DNA of 64,000 nt from Caldiserica bacterium UBA4770 (GCA_002403335.1 DHHO01000012.1:35275-99274), one strand, 5' to 3'. Positions 1-8,726 are shown, numbered from the stretch's first letter. Numbers and translations: made by a program. The notes: a model not told the origin generated them from the sequence alone.

Positions 1-632
1 TATCTTTTTACCCTGTCTGCAACTCTATTAAATGGGGCATCTGCAATGAGCTCGTCGTCTTTAATGATATCACATCCCCCGAGAGCCGCTGCTCTGAATA
101 ACTCTGCACCAACCTCAACAGGGTATCCTGTACAGGGCTTTATCATATTATTAAGAAGAGGCCTATCGTAAACATTAAGGAGTTTTCTTATTCCTTCTAT
201 TCCAAACTTTGGCCCTTTAAACCCATCCACATACTTTTTAGGAAATCTAAGGTCAAGAAGCTTTATCCTCCCACCCATTGAAATATTTCCTACAACTGTT
301 GTTAAAAGCATCGGTATTTGCCTATCAATATTTATCTCTGGGTAGGCAACTTGAATGATATAATTTCTGTTTTCCACCTCCCTTGGGACCTCGAACTCAA
401 AATCAGGTGCCTCGTAAATACCTATGACACGAGCAAGATGCTTACTTTTTACCTCAAGGGTCTCACCAGGAACGGGTACCCAAGTACCAGTGCTCTGCTC
501 AACAGCAAGTGCAGGGGCAAGTTGATAAACCGGGACTTCCTTTGGAAATGAGACAAAATAAGTTGCGATGATATAATCATCGAAGTCAATCCCATCCTGC
601 AATGCGACGGGAAACATCAATTCTTCCTTCAT
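1..632 (-). CDS. RuBisCO-like protein, N-terminal part (runs off window)
   Basis: The visible part is about 210 residues starting MKEELMFPVALQDG. It carries RuBisCO large-chain landmarks: EQSTGTW (the Glu60/Thr65/Trp66 region), VVGN (Asn123 region), IKPCTGYP (Lys175 position) and IIKDDE (Lys201, Asp203, Glu204 metal ligands). The active-site residues seen here are therefore kept; loop 6 and the C-terminus lie outside the window. The divergent sequence and the missing GLSP motif point to a RuBisCO-like protein or an unusual form III/IV rather than a Calvin-cycle enzyme. The start is fixed by GGAAAGGAG 6 nt upstream. Its ATG overlaps the stop of the upstream sugar kinase by 4 bp, so the pair is translationally coupled and probably acts on one phosphorylated sugar or sugar acid. 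The substrate is unknown. Confidence 0.85.
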   Translation of the reverse strand, partial: MKEELMFPVALQDGIDFDDYIIATYFVSFPKEVPVYQLAPALAVEQSTGTWVPVPGETLEVKSKHLARVIGIYEAPDFEFEVPREVENRNYIIQVAYPEINIDRQIPMLLTTVVGNISMGGRIKLLDLRFPKKYVDGFKGPKFGIEGIRKLLNVYDRPLLNNMIKPCTGYPVEVGAELFRAAALGGCDIIKDDELIADAPFNRVADRVKR

Positions 633-2158
633 GTTATTCTCCTTTCCTTATTTATTTCATGACAGATATTTTTTGTGTTCTTGTAGATACTTTTATAATT
701 CCTGTACATAAAATTATAAACTTCTCTGTTTTGAGGAGAAGATGTAAATTGATTCTTAACCTTTATCACACTTTTAATCTCAGAAAAATCCCTGTAAACA
801 CCCAACCCAATTAATGCACAGAATGCAGCTCCAACTGCCCCCCTCTCCTGAGGAGATTCAACAGTTTCCACATTACGACCCGTTACATCAGCGAGTATCT
901 GCATCCATACGTCTCCCCTTGCACCACCTCCTAAAACTTTCAGAGTTTTTAAAGGAAAACCAAAGTCTTTTTCAACAATTTCTATGATCCACCTCAGGTT
1001 GTAACAAACGCCTTCATAGACTGCCCTGAGAAGGTGCTCTCTCCTGTGACTTGCCGTAATATTAAAGAAAGAGGAACGCACCAAACAATCATTCACAGGA
1101 GCTCTTTCTCCATACATCCAGGGTGTAAAGAGGATTCCATCAGAACCAGCTGGAATTCTTTCAACGTCTTCATCCATCAGTGCGTACACATTTGCGATAG
1201 TTGCATCTGCACTTTCGCTTCTATAAAACTCATCCTTAATCCATTTAAGACAGTAACCTGCAGTTTCGGTTTCTGCAAATAGAAGTGGATGCTCAGGATC
1301 AACTGAATGAATAACAACAACACCATGCTTACCAGTATAAGCCTTGCCTGTCGTAACAGCCACCCACCCTGAAGTACCAAGATATATGTGACCCTCTCCA
1401 TCAAGGACAGCTCCAACTCCAACTGCAGCACAAGGAGCATCGCCCCCTCCAGGAAATACTGGCGTCCCCTCTAAAAGACCAAGTTCCACTGCAGCCTCTC
1501 TGGTAAGATAGCCTGCAGGCTGTATAGATTTCCCGATTGGAGGTAGTTTACCAGGGTCAATGCCAGCAAACTTAAATAGCCACTTCATCCATTCCTTTTT
1601 CTTGATATCGATACCGAATGCAGACGCACAGCTTAATTCCATCACCACATTACCAGTCGCCTTGAGCAGAAGATAGCCATTAGTATCAACAAAGGTTTCC
1701 ATATTTTCATATGTTTCAGGTTCCTTTTCCTTAAGCCACATCAATTTTGGGAGACCATCCTTCCCCGTCAGAGCTGCCCCACTAAGTGCAGCAAATAACC
1801 TTTCACTAACAAATTTTCTCATAAGCTTTGCTGCCTGTTCTGTTGCTCGTGCATCAAGCCAGATAATTGCATTCCTCAATGGCTTTCCACCTTTAATGGG
1901 AACTATACCCAGTAATTGTGTTGAAAATGTAATTGCCCTGATACTCTCTGGCTTTAAGGCTTTTTCTTCAATAAGTGCCCTTGTTGTTTTGCAAACAGCA
2001 TTCCACCAATCCTCAGGATTCTGTTCAGCAAAGTTTGCTTCCCGATAATAAACCTCATACGGCTCTATAAAAGAGCCACAAACATGACCCTCAAAATCGA
2101 CAAGCACCGCCTTGTCAGAAGATGTCCCCACATCATGAGCAATTATAAAATCTGCCAA
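629..2158 (-). CDS. FGGY-family carbohydrate kinase (xylulokinase-like)
   Basis: 509 residues, full length for the FGGY family. The N-terminal ATPase half opens with the phosphate-binding HDVGTSSDKAV (residues 8-18), and the C-terminal half contains VLGGGARGDVWMQILADVTG followed by ERGAVGAAFCA, typical of xylulokinase/ribulokinase-like enzymes. It should phosphorylate a ketose, polyol or sugar acid in the cytoplasm. Start chosen from AAGGAGG just upstream. The stop overlaps the start of the RuBisCO-like gene (ATGA), so the kinase probably makes the phosphorylated substrate for that protein. The exact sugar cannot be read from sequence. Confidence 0.9.
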   Translation of the reverse strand: MADFIIAHDVGTSSDKAVLVDFEGHVCGSFIEPYEVYYREANFAEQNPEDWWNAVCKTTRALIEEKALKPESIRAITFSTQLLGIVPIKGGKPLRNAIIWLDARATEQAAKLMRKFVSERLFAALSGAALTGKDGLPKLMWLKEKEPETYENMETFVDTNGYLLLKATGNVVMELSCASAFGIDIKKKEWMKWLFKFAGIDPGKLPPIGKSIQPAGYLTREAAVELGLLEGTPVFPGGGDAPCAAVGVGAVLDGEGHIYLGTSGWVAVTTGKAYTGKHGVVVIHSVDPEHPLLFAETETAGYCLKWIKDEFYRSESADATIANVYALMDEDVERIPAGSDGILFTPWMYGERAPVNDCLVRSSFFNITASHRREHLLRAVYEGVCYNLRWIIEIVEKDFGFPLKTLKVLGGGARGDVWMQILADVTGRNVETVESPQERGAVGAAFCALIGLGVYRDFSEIKSVIKVKNQFTSSPQNREVYNFMYRNYKSIYKNTKNICHEINKERRIT

Positions 2159-2177
2159 TCGTACCTCCTTCGTAACT

Positions 2178-2186
2178 ATTATACCA
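2178..2186 (-). promoter_or_regulatory. Extended -10 promoter of kinase/RuBisCO-like operon
   Basis: On the minus strand the sequence is TGG-TATAAT, an extended -10 (TGn) element, about 20 nt upstream of the kinase start. No good TTGACA is seen at the right distance, which fits an extended -10 promoter. Confidence 0.45.
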
Positions 2187-2289
2187 CACTACAATTAATA
2201 TAATGGTCTTCCCCTAAAAAAATAAAAATATCGTACAGAATAGGAAATTATTGAGAGACTCTTAATTTAGTAGTTATTGCGCACTTCTT

Positions 2290-2790
2290 TCCTTTTTCTT
2301 GTCATTGCGCACTCCTTTCCTTGACGAAGTCAAGCGGGAGCGTTTTTTGCGACCGAAGCAATCTCGTCTTTCTATTTTTTCTTGTCATTGCGCAATCCTT
2401 TCCTTTTTCTTGTCATTGCGAAACCGTGTCTTTTACGGTTGAAGCAATCTCGTCTTTAATGTCTTTTGGGTGGAGTATCGAGGAGGGTCCTTTTCACCTC
2501 CTCGATTGGAAAAGGCGAGACTGCTTCGTCACTCCACTTCGTTTCGTTCCTCGCAGTGACAAAAAGGGCCGTCATTGCGCACTCCTTTCCTTTTTCGTGT
2601 CATTGCGAGGGAGCGCATTTGTTTTTTGCGACCGTGGCAATCTCGTAGTAATCTTTTCGGGTGGAGCTTCGAGGAGGGTCCTTCTCACCTCCTCGATTGG
2701 TAAAGGCGATTGCTTTATTTCGAAGAGGTGGACAAACCCCCCTCGCTAAAACGGCTTGGGGTGACATGCCTACCAGAGAAAGAAAGTCTC
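2290..2790. repeat. Cluster of GTCATTGCGA-type interspersed repeats
   Basis: This gene-free stretch holds several copies of a GC-richer repeat in an AT-rich background. GTCATTGCGCA..TCCTTTCC recurs as short truncated pieces. Two longer copies carry GTCATTGCGA, then GCAATCTCG, then GGGTGGAG..TCGAGGAGGGTCC and CACCTCCTCGA. A third long copy lies at 6334-6450. Open frames across the region are created by the repeat and have no protein-like features. Confidence 0.85.
2412..2560. mobile_element. Complete ~149-bp palindromic MITE-like element
   Basis: The most complete copy of the repeat. Its ends are inverted: GTCATTGCGA at the left and TCGCAGTGAC at the right (one mismatch). Internal inverted pairs are GAAGCAATCTCG with CGAGACTGCTTC, and a central TCGAGGAGG with CCTCCTCGA. 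Nested inverted repeats with no coding capacity fit a non-autonomous element or a large folded repeat. No transposase is present in the window. Confidence 0.7.
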
Positions 2791-2869
2791 GCAAAAAAAA
2801 CACCTTACGATAGGATACCAATCGAATGCCCTGAAAATGTCAAAGGCAAAGAAAAGCCTTAAAAAGCCT

Positions 2870-3898
2870 CTATGAGACAGCTGTCCTTATCCTTTCCTCG
2901 CGGAGGAGCTTATAGAAAAATATCACCCCCACGATTGTGGGAATATAAAATGAGACAATCCTATATAAAAACGTAAGCTGAGCAATGGAGCCAGGGGCAA
3001 ATGGATACATCATCCCCGCATAGGCTCCCTCTACTAAACCAATCCCTCCTGGGGTAAAACCAACGCTCATAACAAAGCTCACAGCAATGTGAGCAAGCAT
3101 TGCTTCCCTGAGGGGAAACCCCACGTTTATCGTCATAAGAGACAATGGCGTCAAAAAGACAGAGAGAAGCTGCGTAAGAAGCGCTACAAGAATAGTAAAG
3201 GCAATGAAGAGCTTATTCTGAGAGAAGAAAAGCCTCAGGCTTTCCGAAAACTCATTTATACCCTTTTCAAGCTTCACCGGGTCCGCGGGCCTTCTTACAA
3301 ATACCTTGAAAAATAAATTGATTGCACCCTTAGCCTTGTTTGGATACCTCATAAAGAACAATGCAACAAATGAAAGAACAAGTACAAAACTTGCAAGTAC
3401 ATATATAAAACCACTTCGAATTCCTGAAATAAATGCATGAGGCGTAAGTACAAGGATAAGAGAAAATGTCACTGTAACAAATAGGGAAAGGATAAGATAT
3501 ATAACGCTGATAGCCATTGACCTTCCAATAGTCTGCGCAAATTTCATCAGAAAATAAACCTGTGTTGCAATTCCTCCCGAATAAAATGGAGTTATATTTG
3601 AGGCAAACACCGATGCCATAGAAATCTCAAAGGCCTTTGAGAAAGAAATATTACCCTTCGCAGACCTCACAACAAGAAAGAACCTCAGAGCATTCAGAAG
3701 CCAGATAACAAACATTGTTACAGCAAGGAAAAAAAGATTCTTACCATTAATCTTCCCTATAAGACCTCTCAGATCGGTCTCCCGGAATACAAAATAGATA
3801 ACAATTATAAGGGTTGGTATAAGAAAGAGGAGCATTTGAGAAAATCTGTATTCGAAATTCTCAATGCCCCCCTTCTGTCCTGTAATTTTACGGTTCAA
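2870..3898 (-). CDS. Flippase-like integral membrane protein (LPG synthase TM / UPF0104 family)
   Basis: 342 residues with about eight hydrophobic segments. The features SNITPFYSGGIATQVYFL and GFTPGGIGLVEGAYAGMMYPF are hallmarks of the UPF0104/YbhN/AglD family (lysylphosphatidylglycerol synthase transmembrane domain). No catalytic GNAT-like MprF domain is attached, so it is the stand-alone membrane part, thought in this family to act in lipid or lipid-linked sugar handling. The TTG start overlaps the end of the radical SAM gene by 11 bp; an internal ATG near 3835 is an alternative. It sits last in a three-gene unit. Confidence 0.8.
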   Translation of the reverse strand: MNRKITGQKGGIENFEYRFSQMLLFLIPTLIIVIYFVFRETDLRGLIGKINGKNLFFLAVTMFVIWLLNALRFFLVVRSAKGNISFSKAFEISMASVFASNITPFYSGGIATQVYFLMKFAQTIGRSMAISVIYLILSLFVTVTFSLILVLTPHAFISGIRSGFIYVLASFVLVLSFVALFFMRYPNKAKGAINLFFKVFVRRPADPVKLEKGINEFSESLRLFFSQNKLFIAFTILVALLTQLLSVFLTPLSLMTINVGFPLREAMLAHIAVSFVMSVGFTPGGIGLVEGAYAGMMYPFAPGSIAQLTFLYRIVSFYIPTIVGVIFFYKLLREERIRTAVS

Positions 3899-5348
3899 CG
3901 TCTTTACTTACGTAAAATTGCTCTAAACTACCACCGCTCTCAGCAAGGATCTTTTCTTTCTTTTCCTTGTACTCTTTTATCCTTTTTGAAATCTCAGGGA
4001 AATTTTTCTCAAAGACAGGCCTCGAAACCTCTTCCCACTCAGCAGATAGTTTATCAAGGTATTGACCAACCTCCCCGCCCATATTTTCAAGAGTACCATC
4101 TGTGCTTCTTACACCAGGTAGTGCACCGATTTTTCTGAACATGTCTGGATTATCCACAAGTAAACACGGTCTCAGTAGATTATCCGAATAAGGCTGAATT
4201 TTCTGAATCTCCGTAAAGAATGGTAGCCTTAGTGTCTCTTTTAGAGACATATCCTTTATGTTTCCCTGGGATAGATGTATAAACGCACAGGGTTCTATGC
4301 CACCATCTGCCGTAATGTGGATATACCTTCGAGCTCCCGCAAGGCATCCACCCGTATATGCCCCATCGTTCCAGAAATCTACAGCAAAGAGCGGCTTTGT
4401 GGTACGAATCTCATTAATTCTGCGATAGGAGTATAGCCTCTGCTCAGGCGTTAGCATCATACTTACATCAGGATCTCTCCCTGTAGGTATATACTGGAAG
4501 TACCACGCAATCTTAGCACCTTTATCTATCATAAAGTCAACAAATTCATCACTAAGCACTTCTTCAATATTAGAGCGAGTTTCGGTGACAGAATATCCAT
4601 AAGGAACCCCGACTTTTTTAAGATTCTCCATTGCTTTTAATGCTTTATCCCAGGCACCTACTCCTCTTCTTTCATCAGTCTTTTCCTTAAAGCCCTCTAT
4701 GCTAAAACAGCAAATTACATTTGCCACTTTCGCAAGCCTATCGGCATAATTCTCATCGATAAGGGAGCCATTTGTATACATAAGAAATGCCATATCATTA
4801 TGTTTTTCAAAAATATCGAAAAGCTTCGGATATACTGTTGGCTCTCCTCCAGATACAACAATAAAGTAGATACCAAGTTCCTTTGCCTCATTAAGTACTC
4901 TGTCGAATGTTTCGAACGGAAGCTCTGCAGGTGTATATGAACCTGCCCAGCACCCTTTACAGCGATAGTTACACTTCTCAGTCGGATCTATGAGTAAGAA
5001 ATAGGGAACATTTACTCCCTCTTTCTTTGTGATCTCTCTCTGAATTGGCACACCAGCCCATCCACTATTTACGGCGAAATTCCGTCCAAGCTTATGCAGG
5101 ACTTCTGGATCAGTTTCCTTAAGAAGATTTATCATCAACTTTTTAGCGGGAAGGTCTTTTTCTGCAATAGATTTTATGCCCTTAATCTGCTCTTTAAAAA
5201 CGGGAAGAAAGGAAAAAGTGTTGCCGACTCTGTATATTGTGTTGAGCGCTTTGTTCAACCTTTTTTCAGGGTCAGCCTGCAGGTAAGAAATGAGTCCGTC
5301 AAGGGTTTTTGTGATAGCACTCCTTTTCACGTTGTATCCAATACTCAT
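3888..5348 (-). CDS. Radical SAM protein with SPASM-like C-terminal region
   Basis: 486 residues. The radical SAM cluster motif CX3CX2C is Cys126, Cys130 and Cys133 (EKCNYRCKGCW), followed by the SAM-binding VVSGGEPTVYP. About 125 residues precede the cluster, and further cysteines (GGCLAG, IEPCAFIH, LRPCLL) suggest auxiliary Fe-S ligation of the SPASM type. The start is fixed by AAGGAGG. It lies 12 bp after the regulator gene and overlaps the flippase-like gene. Pairing with a lipid-type membrane protein makes lipid modification possible, but the substrate is not known. Confidence 0.85.
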   Translation of the reverse strand: MSIGYNVKRSAITKTLDGLISYLQADPEKRLNKALNTIYRVGNTFSFLPVFKEQIKGIKSIAEKDLPAKKLMINLLKETDPEVLHKLGRNFAVNSGWAGVPIQREITKKEGVNVPYFLLIDPTEKCNYRCKGCWAGSYTPAELPFETFDRVLNEAKELGIYFIVVSGGEPTVYPKLFDIFEKHNDMAFLMYTNGSLIDENYADRLAKVANVICCFSIEGFKEKTDERRGVGAWDKALKAMENLKKVGVPYGYSVTETRSNIEEVLSDEFVDFMIDKGAKIAWYFQYIPTGRDPDVSMMLTPEQRLYSYRRINEIRTTKPLFAVDFWNDGAYTGGCLAGARRYIHITADGGIEPCAFIHLSQGNIKDMSLKETLRLPFFTEIQKIQPYSDNLLRPCLLVDNPDMFRKIGALPGVRSTDGTLENMGGEVGQYLDKLSAEWEEVSRPVFEKNFPEISKRIKEYKEKKEKILAESGGSLEQFYVSKDVEP

Positions 5349-5360
5349 AAATGCACCTCC

Positions 5361-6080
5361 TTAAACAATTGCTTGTAAATAAGTTATTACTCTTTTCTGG
5401 GTACGTGGAGAAACAAGCCCCAGATTCTCTTTAAACTGTCTCTCAATGATCTTAAAATTATCAAGCACAGGCTTCTCAACACGGTATTTCAAAAGATTCT
5501 CTTCTTTCTCAACAATTGAAACCATCAATTCCAGAAGGAACATAAGAATCACATCCGGAGAAATACCAGAAGAAAGAATATTCCTGAGATTAATCATTGA
5601 TTCGGTGTCAATCCTAAAAACTTTTGCAAAAACAATAAAAAGACTCACTGTATAAAGCACAATAAGAAGAGGATTCTTTTCCTGCTTGACTTTACCTGCG
5701 ACAAAATTTATTGCCTTGGAAATCCCGCCTTCCTCAATTTTAGAAAGCTGCTCATTCATAAATCCTTTAATTGAAACCAAGCCACTATTCCTGTCACCTT
5801 CAATAATGTCCCCAAGGGAAAAGTCCTTTGGCACATACCTTACCTCAGAGCGTCCTGGACCGGAGCCAAGTTTGTACTCGATATCAAGAAAGCCTTTCCT
5901 GTAAATCTCCTGTATGATATCATAGGCAGTCCACTTACTTACCCCGAGGTTCTCTGCGACCTCTTTGTAAGAAATGGGAACCCCCTTTTCATTGTAAATA
6001 TGTACCAGGACTTCAAGAAACTGTGCCTGTCTTCTTGTAAGCCTTCTGTACCCTTCACCTGCATTTTTTTGTCCTTTCAT
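5361..6080 (-). CDS. Winged-helix transcriptional regulator
   Basis: Begins MKGQKNAGEGYRRLTRRQAQFLEVL. Residues about 10-75 form a LexA/MarR-like winged helix (LTRRQAQFLEVLVHIYNEKGVPISYKEVAENLGVSKWTAYDIIQ, read in pieces). The C-terminal about 150 residues contain one hydrophobic stretch (NPLLIVLYTVSLFIVFAKVF) and no recognised ligand domain. The chosen ATG at 6080 has GGAGGT at ideal spacing; a frame extension upstream to 6110 lacks this. It is first in the unit with the radical SAM and flippase-like genes, so it probably autoregulates them. Confidence 0.75.
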   Translation of the reverse strand: MKGQKNAGEGYRRLTRRQAQFLEVLVHIYNEKGVPISYKEVAENLGVSKWTAYDIIQEIYRKGFLDIEYKLGSGPGRSEVRYVPKDFSLGDIIEGDRNSGLVSIKGFMNEQLSKIEEGGISKAINFVAGKVKQEKNPLLIVLYTVSLFIVFAKVFRIDTESMINLRNILSSGISPDVILMFLLELMVSIVEKEENLLKYRVEKPVLDNFKIIERQFKENLGLVSPRTQKRVITYLQAIV

Positions 6081-6118
6081 CCCTGACCTCCAATTTCCCA
6101 AAAAAACCAATTTTTTAT

Positions 6119-6147
6119 ATTATACCTAAAAAACAATGTTATGTCAA
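6119..6147 (-). promoter_or_regulatory. Consensus sigma-70 promoter for regulator/radical SAM unit
   Basis: Minus strand TTGACA, 17-nt spacer, TATAAT: a perfect housekeeping match, about 40 nt upstream of the regulator ATG. The short leader fits direct autoregulation, though no operator palindrome is obvious. Confidence 0.85.
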
Positions 6148-6204
6148 GAGTATATGCACATATAAGCACCAAACAATTATCTTCTGGCTTACGAGAGGGC
6201 TTTT

Positions 6205-6455
6205 TATTTCGAGCTATTGCGCACTCCTTTTCCTGACAAAGTCAGGCGAAGGCACTTCTTTTGTTTTTTTCTTGTCATTGCGCACTTCTTTCCTTGACGA
6301 AGTCAAGCGAGAGCCGCTCTTTTTATTTTTATTGTCATTGCGAGGCCGTGCATTTGTCTTTCACGGCCGTGGCAATCTCGTAGTAATCTTTTTGGGTGGA
6401 GTTTCGAGGAGGGTCCTCTCACCTCCTCGACTAAAAAGGAGATTACTTTTCCGAG
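6205..6455. repeat. Second cluster of GTCATTGCGA-type repeats
   Basis: Contains two short truncated pieces (CATTGCGCACTTCTTTCC type, with TTGACGAAGTCAAGCG) and one longer copy at about 6334-6450 that aligns with 2599-2720: GTCATTGCGAGG, GTGGCAATCTCGTAGTAATC, GGGTGGAG, TCGAGGAGGGTCC, CACCTCCTCGA. It lies just upstream of rapZ. The rest of 6081-6546 holds only the regulator promoter. Confidence 0.85.
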
Positions 6456-6546
6456 GGCTTCCAATAATAGAAATGAAAACGGATAGGGTGTGGGAGGTAA
6501 GGCATACTCCTTTTTATAAATCTAACAAAAACACTATAATAAAAAT

Positions 6547-7410
6547 GTGGAAGAGAAGATAAGTTTTGTGATTGTCACAGGTCTCAGCGGGGCAGGGAAA
6601 ACAAAGACCATCGGTGTTATGGAGGACCTCGGCTACTTTGCGATAGACAACCTTCCTCCAAATCTCATCTTTGATATCCTGAAGATTTCAGAAAAGACTG
6701 AGGGAAAGATTAACAAAATATGTGTCGTTATAGATGTAAGAAGCAGAGAATTCCTTCAGGACCTGCCAGCAGTTGTTGAGACCCTCAGGCATGATAAAAG
6801 AGTCTCTCTCAAGGTCTTATTTCTTGAGGCTTCCTACGAATCCCTTGTAAAAAGATTTTCTGAAACAAGGAGGAAGCATCCTATTGATGAAGGCGAACTC
6901 GAAGAGAAGATCAGAGAAGAAATGAAGATTCTTGAACCCATAAAAGAGATAGCGGATTTCATTATAGACACATCTGATTTTAAACTTGCAACTCTCAAAC
7001 AGACAATTGTTTCCCTTCTTTCCTACCCTGAAGAAAAGACAATGAAGATTTCTGTTGTTACATTTGGATACAAGTACGGTATTCCCATTTCTGCTGACCT
7101 TATAATGGATGTGAGGTTCATCCCCAACCCATTCTATGATGAAAATATCTCAGATTTAAATGGGACAGATACTGAAGTAAAAGAATACGTAATGAAATTT
7201 GAGGAAACAAAGGAATTTCTGACAAGATTAGAAGAACTGGTTTTATTCCTTATTCCCTTGTATATCAGAGAGGGGAAGTCTTACCTTACCATTGCACTCG
7301 GATGTACTGGTGGAAAGCACAGGTCAGTTGTCATTGGCGAAGTTCTCGCAGGGCTCCTCAATGAAAAAGGGTATTCTGTAAGCCTTGAGCACAGGGATCT
7401 GGAAAAATGA
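6547..7410 (+). CDS. rapZ: RNase adapter / nucleotide-binding protein RapZ (YvcJ)
   Basis: 287 residues, normal length. The P-loop GLSGAGKT is at residues 12-19, followed by the family signature GYFAIDNLPP. The C-terminal GCTGGKHRSV is the conserved RapZ domain motif. In E. coli RapZ controls GlmZ/GlmS; in Gram-positives (YvcJ) it is a GTPase/ATPase of less clear role. The GTG at 6547 gives the expected MEEKISFVIVTG start. No Shine-Dalgarno precedes it, while TATAAT lies 6 nt upstream, so translation may be leaderless. It overlaps yvcK by 4 bp. Confidence 0.95.
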   Translation: MEEKISFVIVTGLSGAGKTKTIGVMEDLGYFAIDNLPPNLIFDILKISEKTEGKINKICVVIDVRSREFLQDLPAVVETLRHDKRVSLKVLFLEASYESLVKRFSETRRKHPIDEGELEEKIREEMKILEPIKEIADFIIDTSDFKLATLKQTIVSLLSYPEEKTMKISVVTFGYKYGIPISADLIMDVRFIPNPFYDENISDLNGTDTEVKEYVMKFEETKEFLTRLEELVLFLIPLYIREGKSYLTIALGCTGGKHRSVVIGEVLAGLLNEKGYSVSLEHRDLEK

Positions 7411-8726
7411 AACCAATTGAAGAATCAGAATTAAGGTGGCTTCTCCCGGGTATAAGGATTAAAAGGTATATAGTCATCGTAATAATTGGGCTTCTCCTAT
7501 TTTTTTACAGCTCCTTCATTATTGCATATTATACTTTAGGTTATTCGGGTACTTCTGTCCTTAGGAAGTTGCTCTTCTACCTCACATATCTTAATATCTC
7601 CTTTGAAGGGGTCATTCCTCCTCTTGTTGGGGTTCTTTTTCTTATCGTCTCCCTGATCCTTATTATCTACGGAATTAGAAAACTTGTGATATCTGTTGCA
7701 CAATGTTTTGTCGAGGGAAAGAACGACAGGGAGATTATGAAGATTGTATTTGAAAAGAGGAAGGAGAGCCTGAAAAGAAGAGTCGTTGTAATAGGAGGAG
7801 GCACAGGGACCACATCCATCCTCGAGGGAACAAAGCACCAGTTTGTAAAAGTTTCCGCAATTATTACAGTTGCCGACAGTGGGGGAAGCTCCGGGAGAAT
7901 AAGAAGAGAGATGAAGATCCCTCCACCAGGTGATATAAGGAACTGTCTTGTTTCCCTTGCCGAGGAGAATTCCATGGCAGCAAAGATACTCTCATTCAGA
8001 TTCAGGGAAGCAAACTCCTGCCTTGATGGACACAATCTCGGGAACATTATTATTGCAGGGCTCACAAGAATAGAAGGAGACTTTGGAGACGCAGTAATCG
8101 AGCTCAGCAAATTGTTAAATATAAAGGGAGAAACGATGCCTTTTACAACAGAAGATGTGAAAGTCTGTGCAGAGTTTGAAGACGGAACCCTTATAGAAGG
8201 AGAAGCCGAAATTACTGCCCACAGGGGAAAAATAAAAAGGATATTTATAAAACCTGACTATGCAAAGCCTTATATAAAAGCACTCGAAAGAATTAACGGG
8301 GCAGACCTGGTTGTTATAGGCCCGGGAAGCCTTTACACAAGCATAATCCCACCACTGCTCTTTCCTTCTTTTGTAGATACAATAAGAAGGTGCAGTGCAA
8401 AGAAGACTTTTGTCGTAAATATTATGACAGAGCCCGGTGAGACGGATGACTTTACAGCCTCCAAGCATGTTCAGGAAATTGTTAATATACTGGGGGATGG
8501 AGTGATTGACTATGCAATCGTTAATACGGGAACCCTGAGAGAAGATATCCTTAAAAGGTATCTTGAAACAGGCTCCACCCCGGTAACTGCCGACATTGAA
8601 AAGATAGAAGCAATGGGAATAAAATGTATTACAGGTGATTTTATCCTTAAGAGAGGTGAACTCGTACGGCACGATCCCGAAAAAATATCCTCGGTATTAA
8701 TGAAACTCGCGCAGAAGAGAGTTTAA
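7407..8726 (+). CDS. yvcK: YvcK/CofD-like gluconeogenesis factor with N-terminal membrane anchors
   Basis: 439 residues, longer than the usual ~320. The CofD-like core begins at about residue 125 (RRVVVIGGGTGTT) and continues with TVADSGGSSGRIRREMKIPPPGDIRNCLVSL in pieces, DGHNLGNIIIAGL and VIGPGSLYTSIIPPLL. The extra N-terminus has two hydrophobic segments (about residues 20-42 and 68-90), so this protein is probably membrane tethered. YvcK proteins bind UDP-GlcNAc and affect carbon balance and cell-wall growth. The start overlaps the rapZ stop (ATGA). Confidence 0.93.
   Translation: MKPIEESELRWLLPGIRIKRYIVIVIIGLLLFFYSSFIIAYYTLGYSGTSVLRKLLFYLTYLNISFEGVIPPLVGVLFLIVSLILIIYGIRKLVISVAQCFVEGKNDREIMKIVFEKRKESLKRRVVVIGGGTGTTSILEGTKHQFVKVSAIITVADSGGSSGRIRREMKIPPPGDIRNCLVSLAEENSMAAKILSFRFREANSCLDGHNLGNIIIAGLTRIEGDFGDAVIELSKLLNIKGETMPFTTEDVKVCAEFEDGTLIEGEAEITAHRGKIKRIFIKPDYAKPYIKALERINGADLVVIGPGSLYTSIIPPLLFPSFVDTIRRCSAKKTFVVNIMTEPGETDDFTASKHVQEIVNILGDGVIDYAIVNTGTLREDILKRYLETGSTPVTADIEKIEAMGIKCITGDFILKRGELVRHDPEKISSVLMKLAQKRV

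Noticed and set aside
2290..2790. Possible CRISPR array
   Set aside because: Copies are unequal in length, palindromic and lack regular 30-40-bp spacers; no cas gene is present.
2321..2821. Open frames of 60-142 codons across the repeat cluster on both strands
   Set aside because: They are made by the palindromic repeats, are rich in Phe/Ser/Arg runs, have no ribosome sites and change frame between copies.
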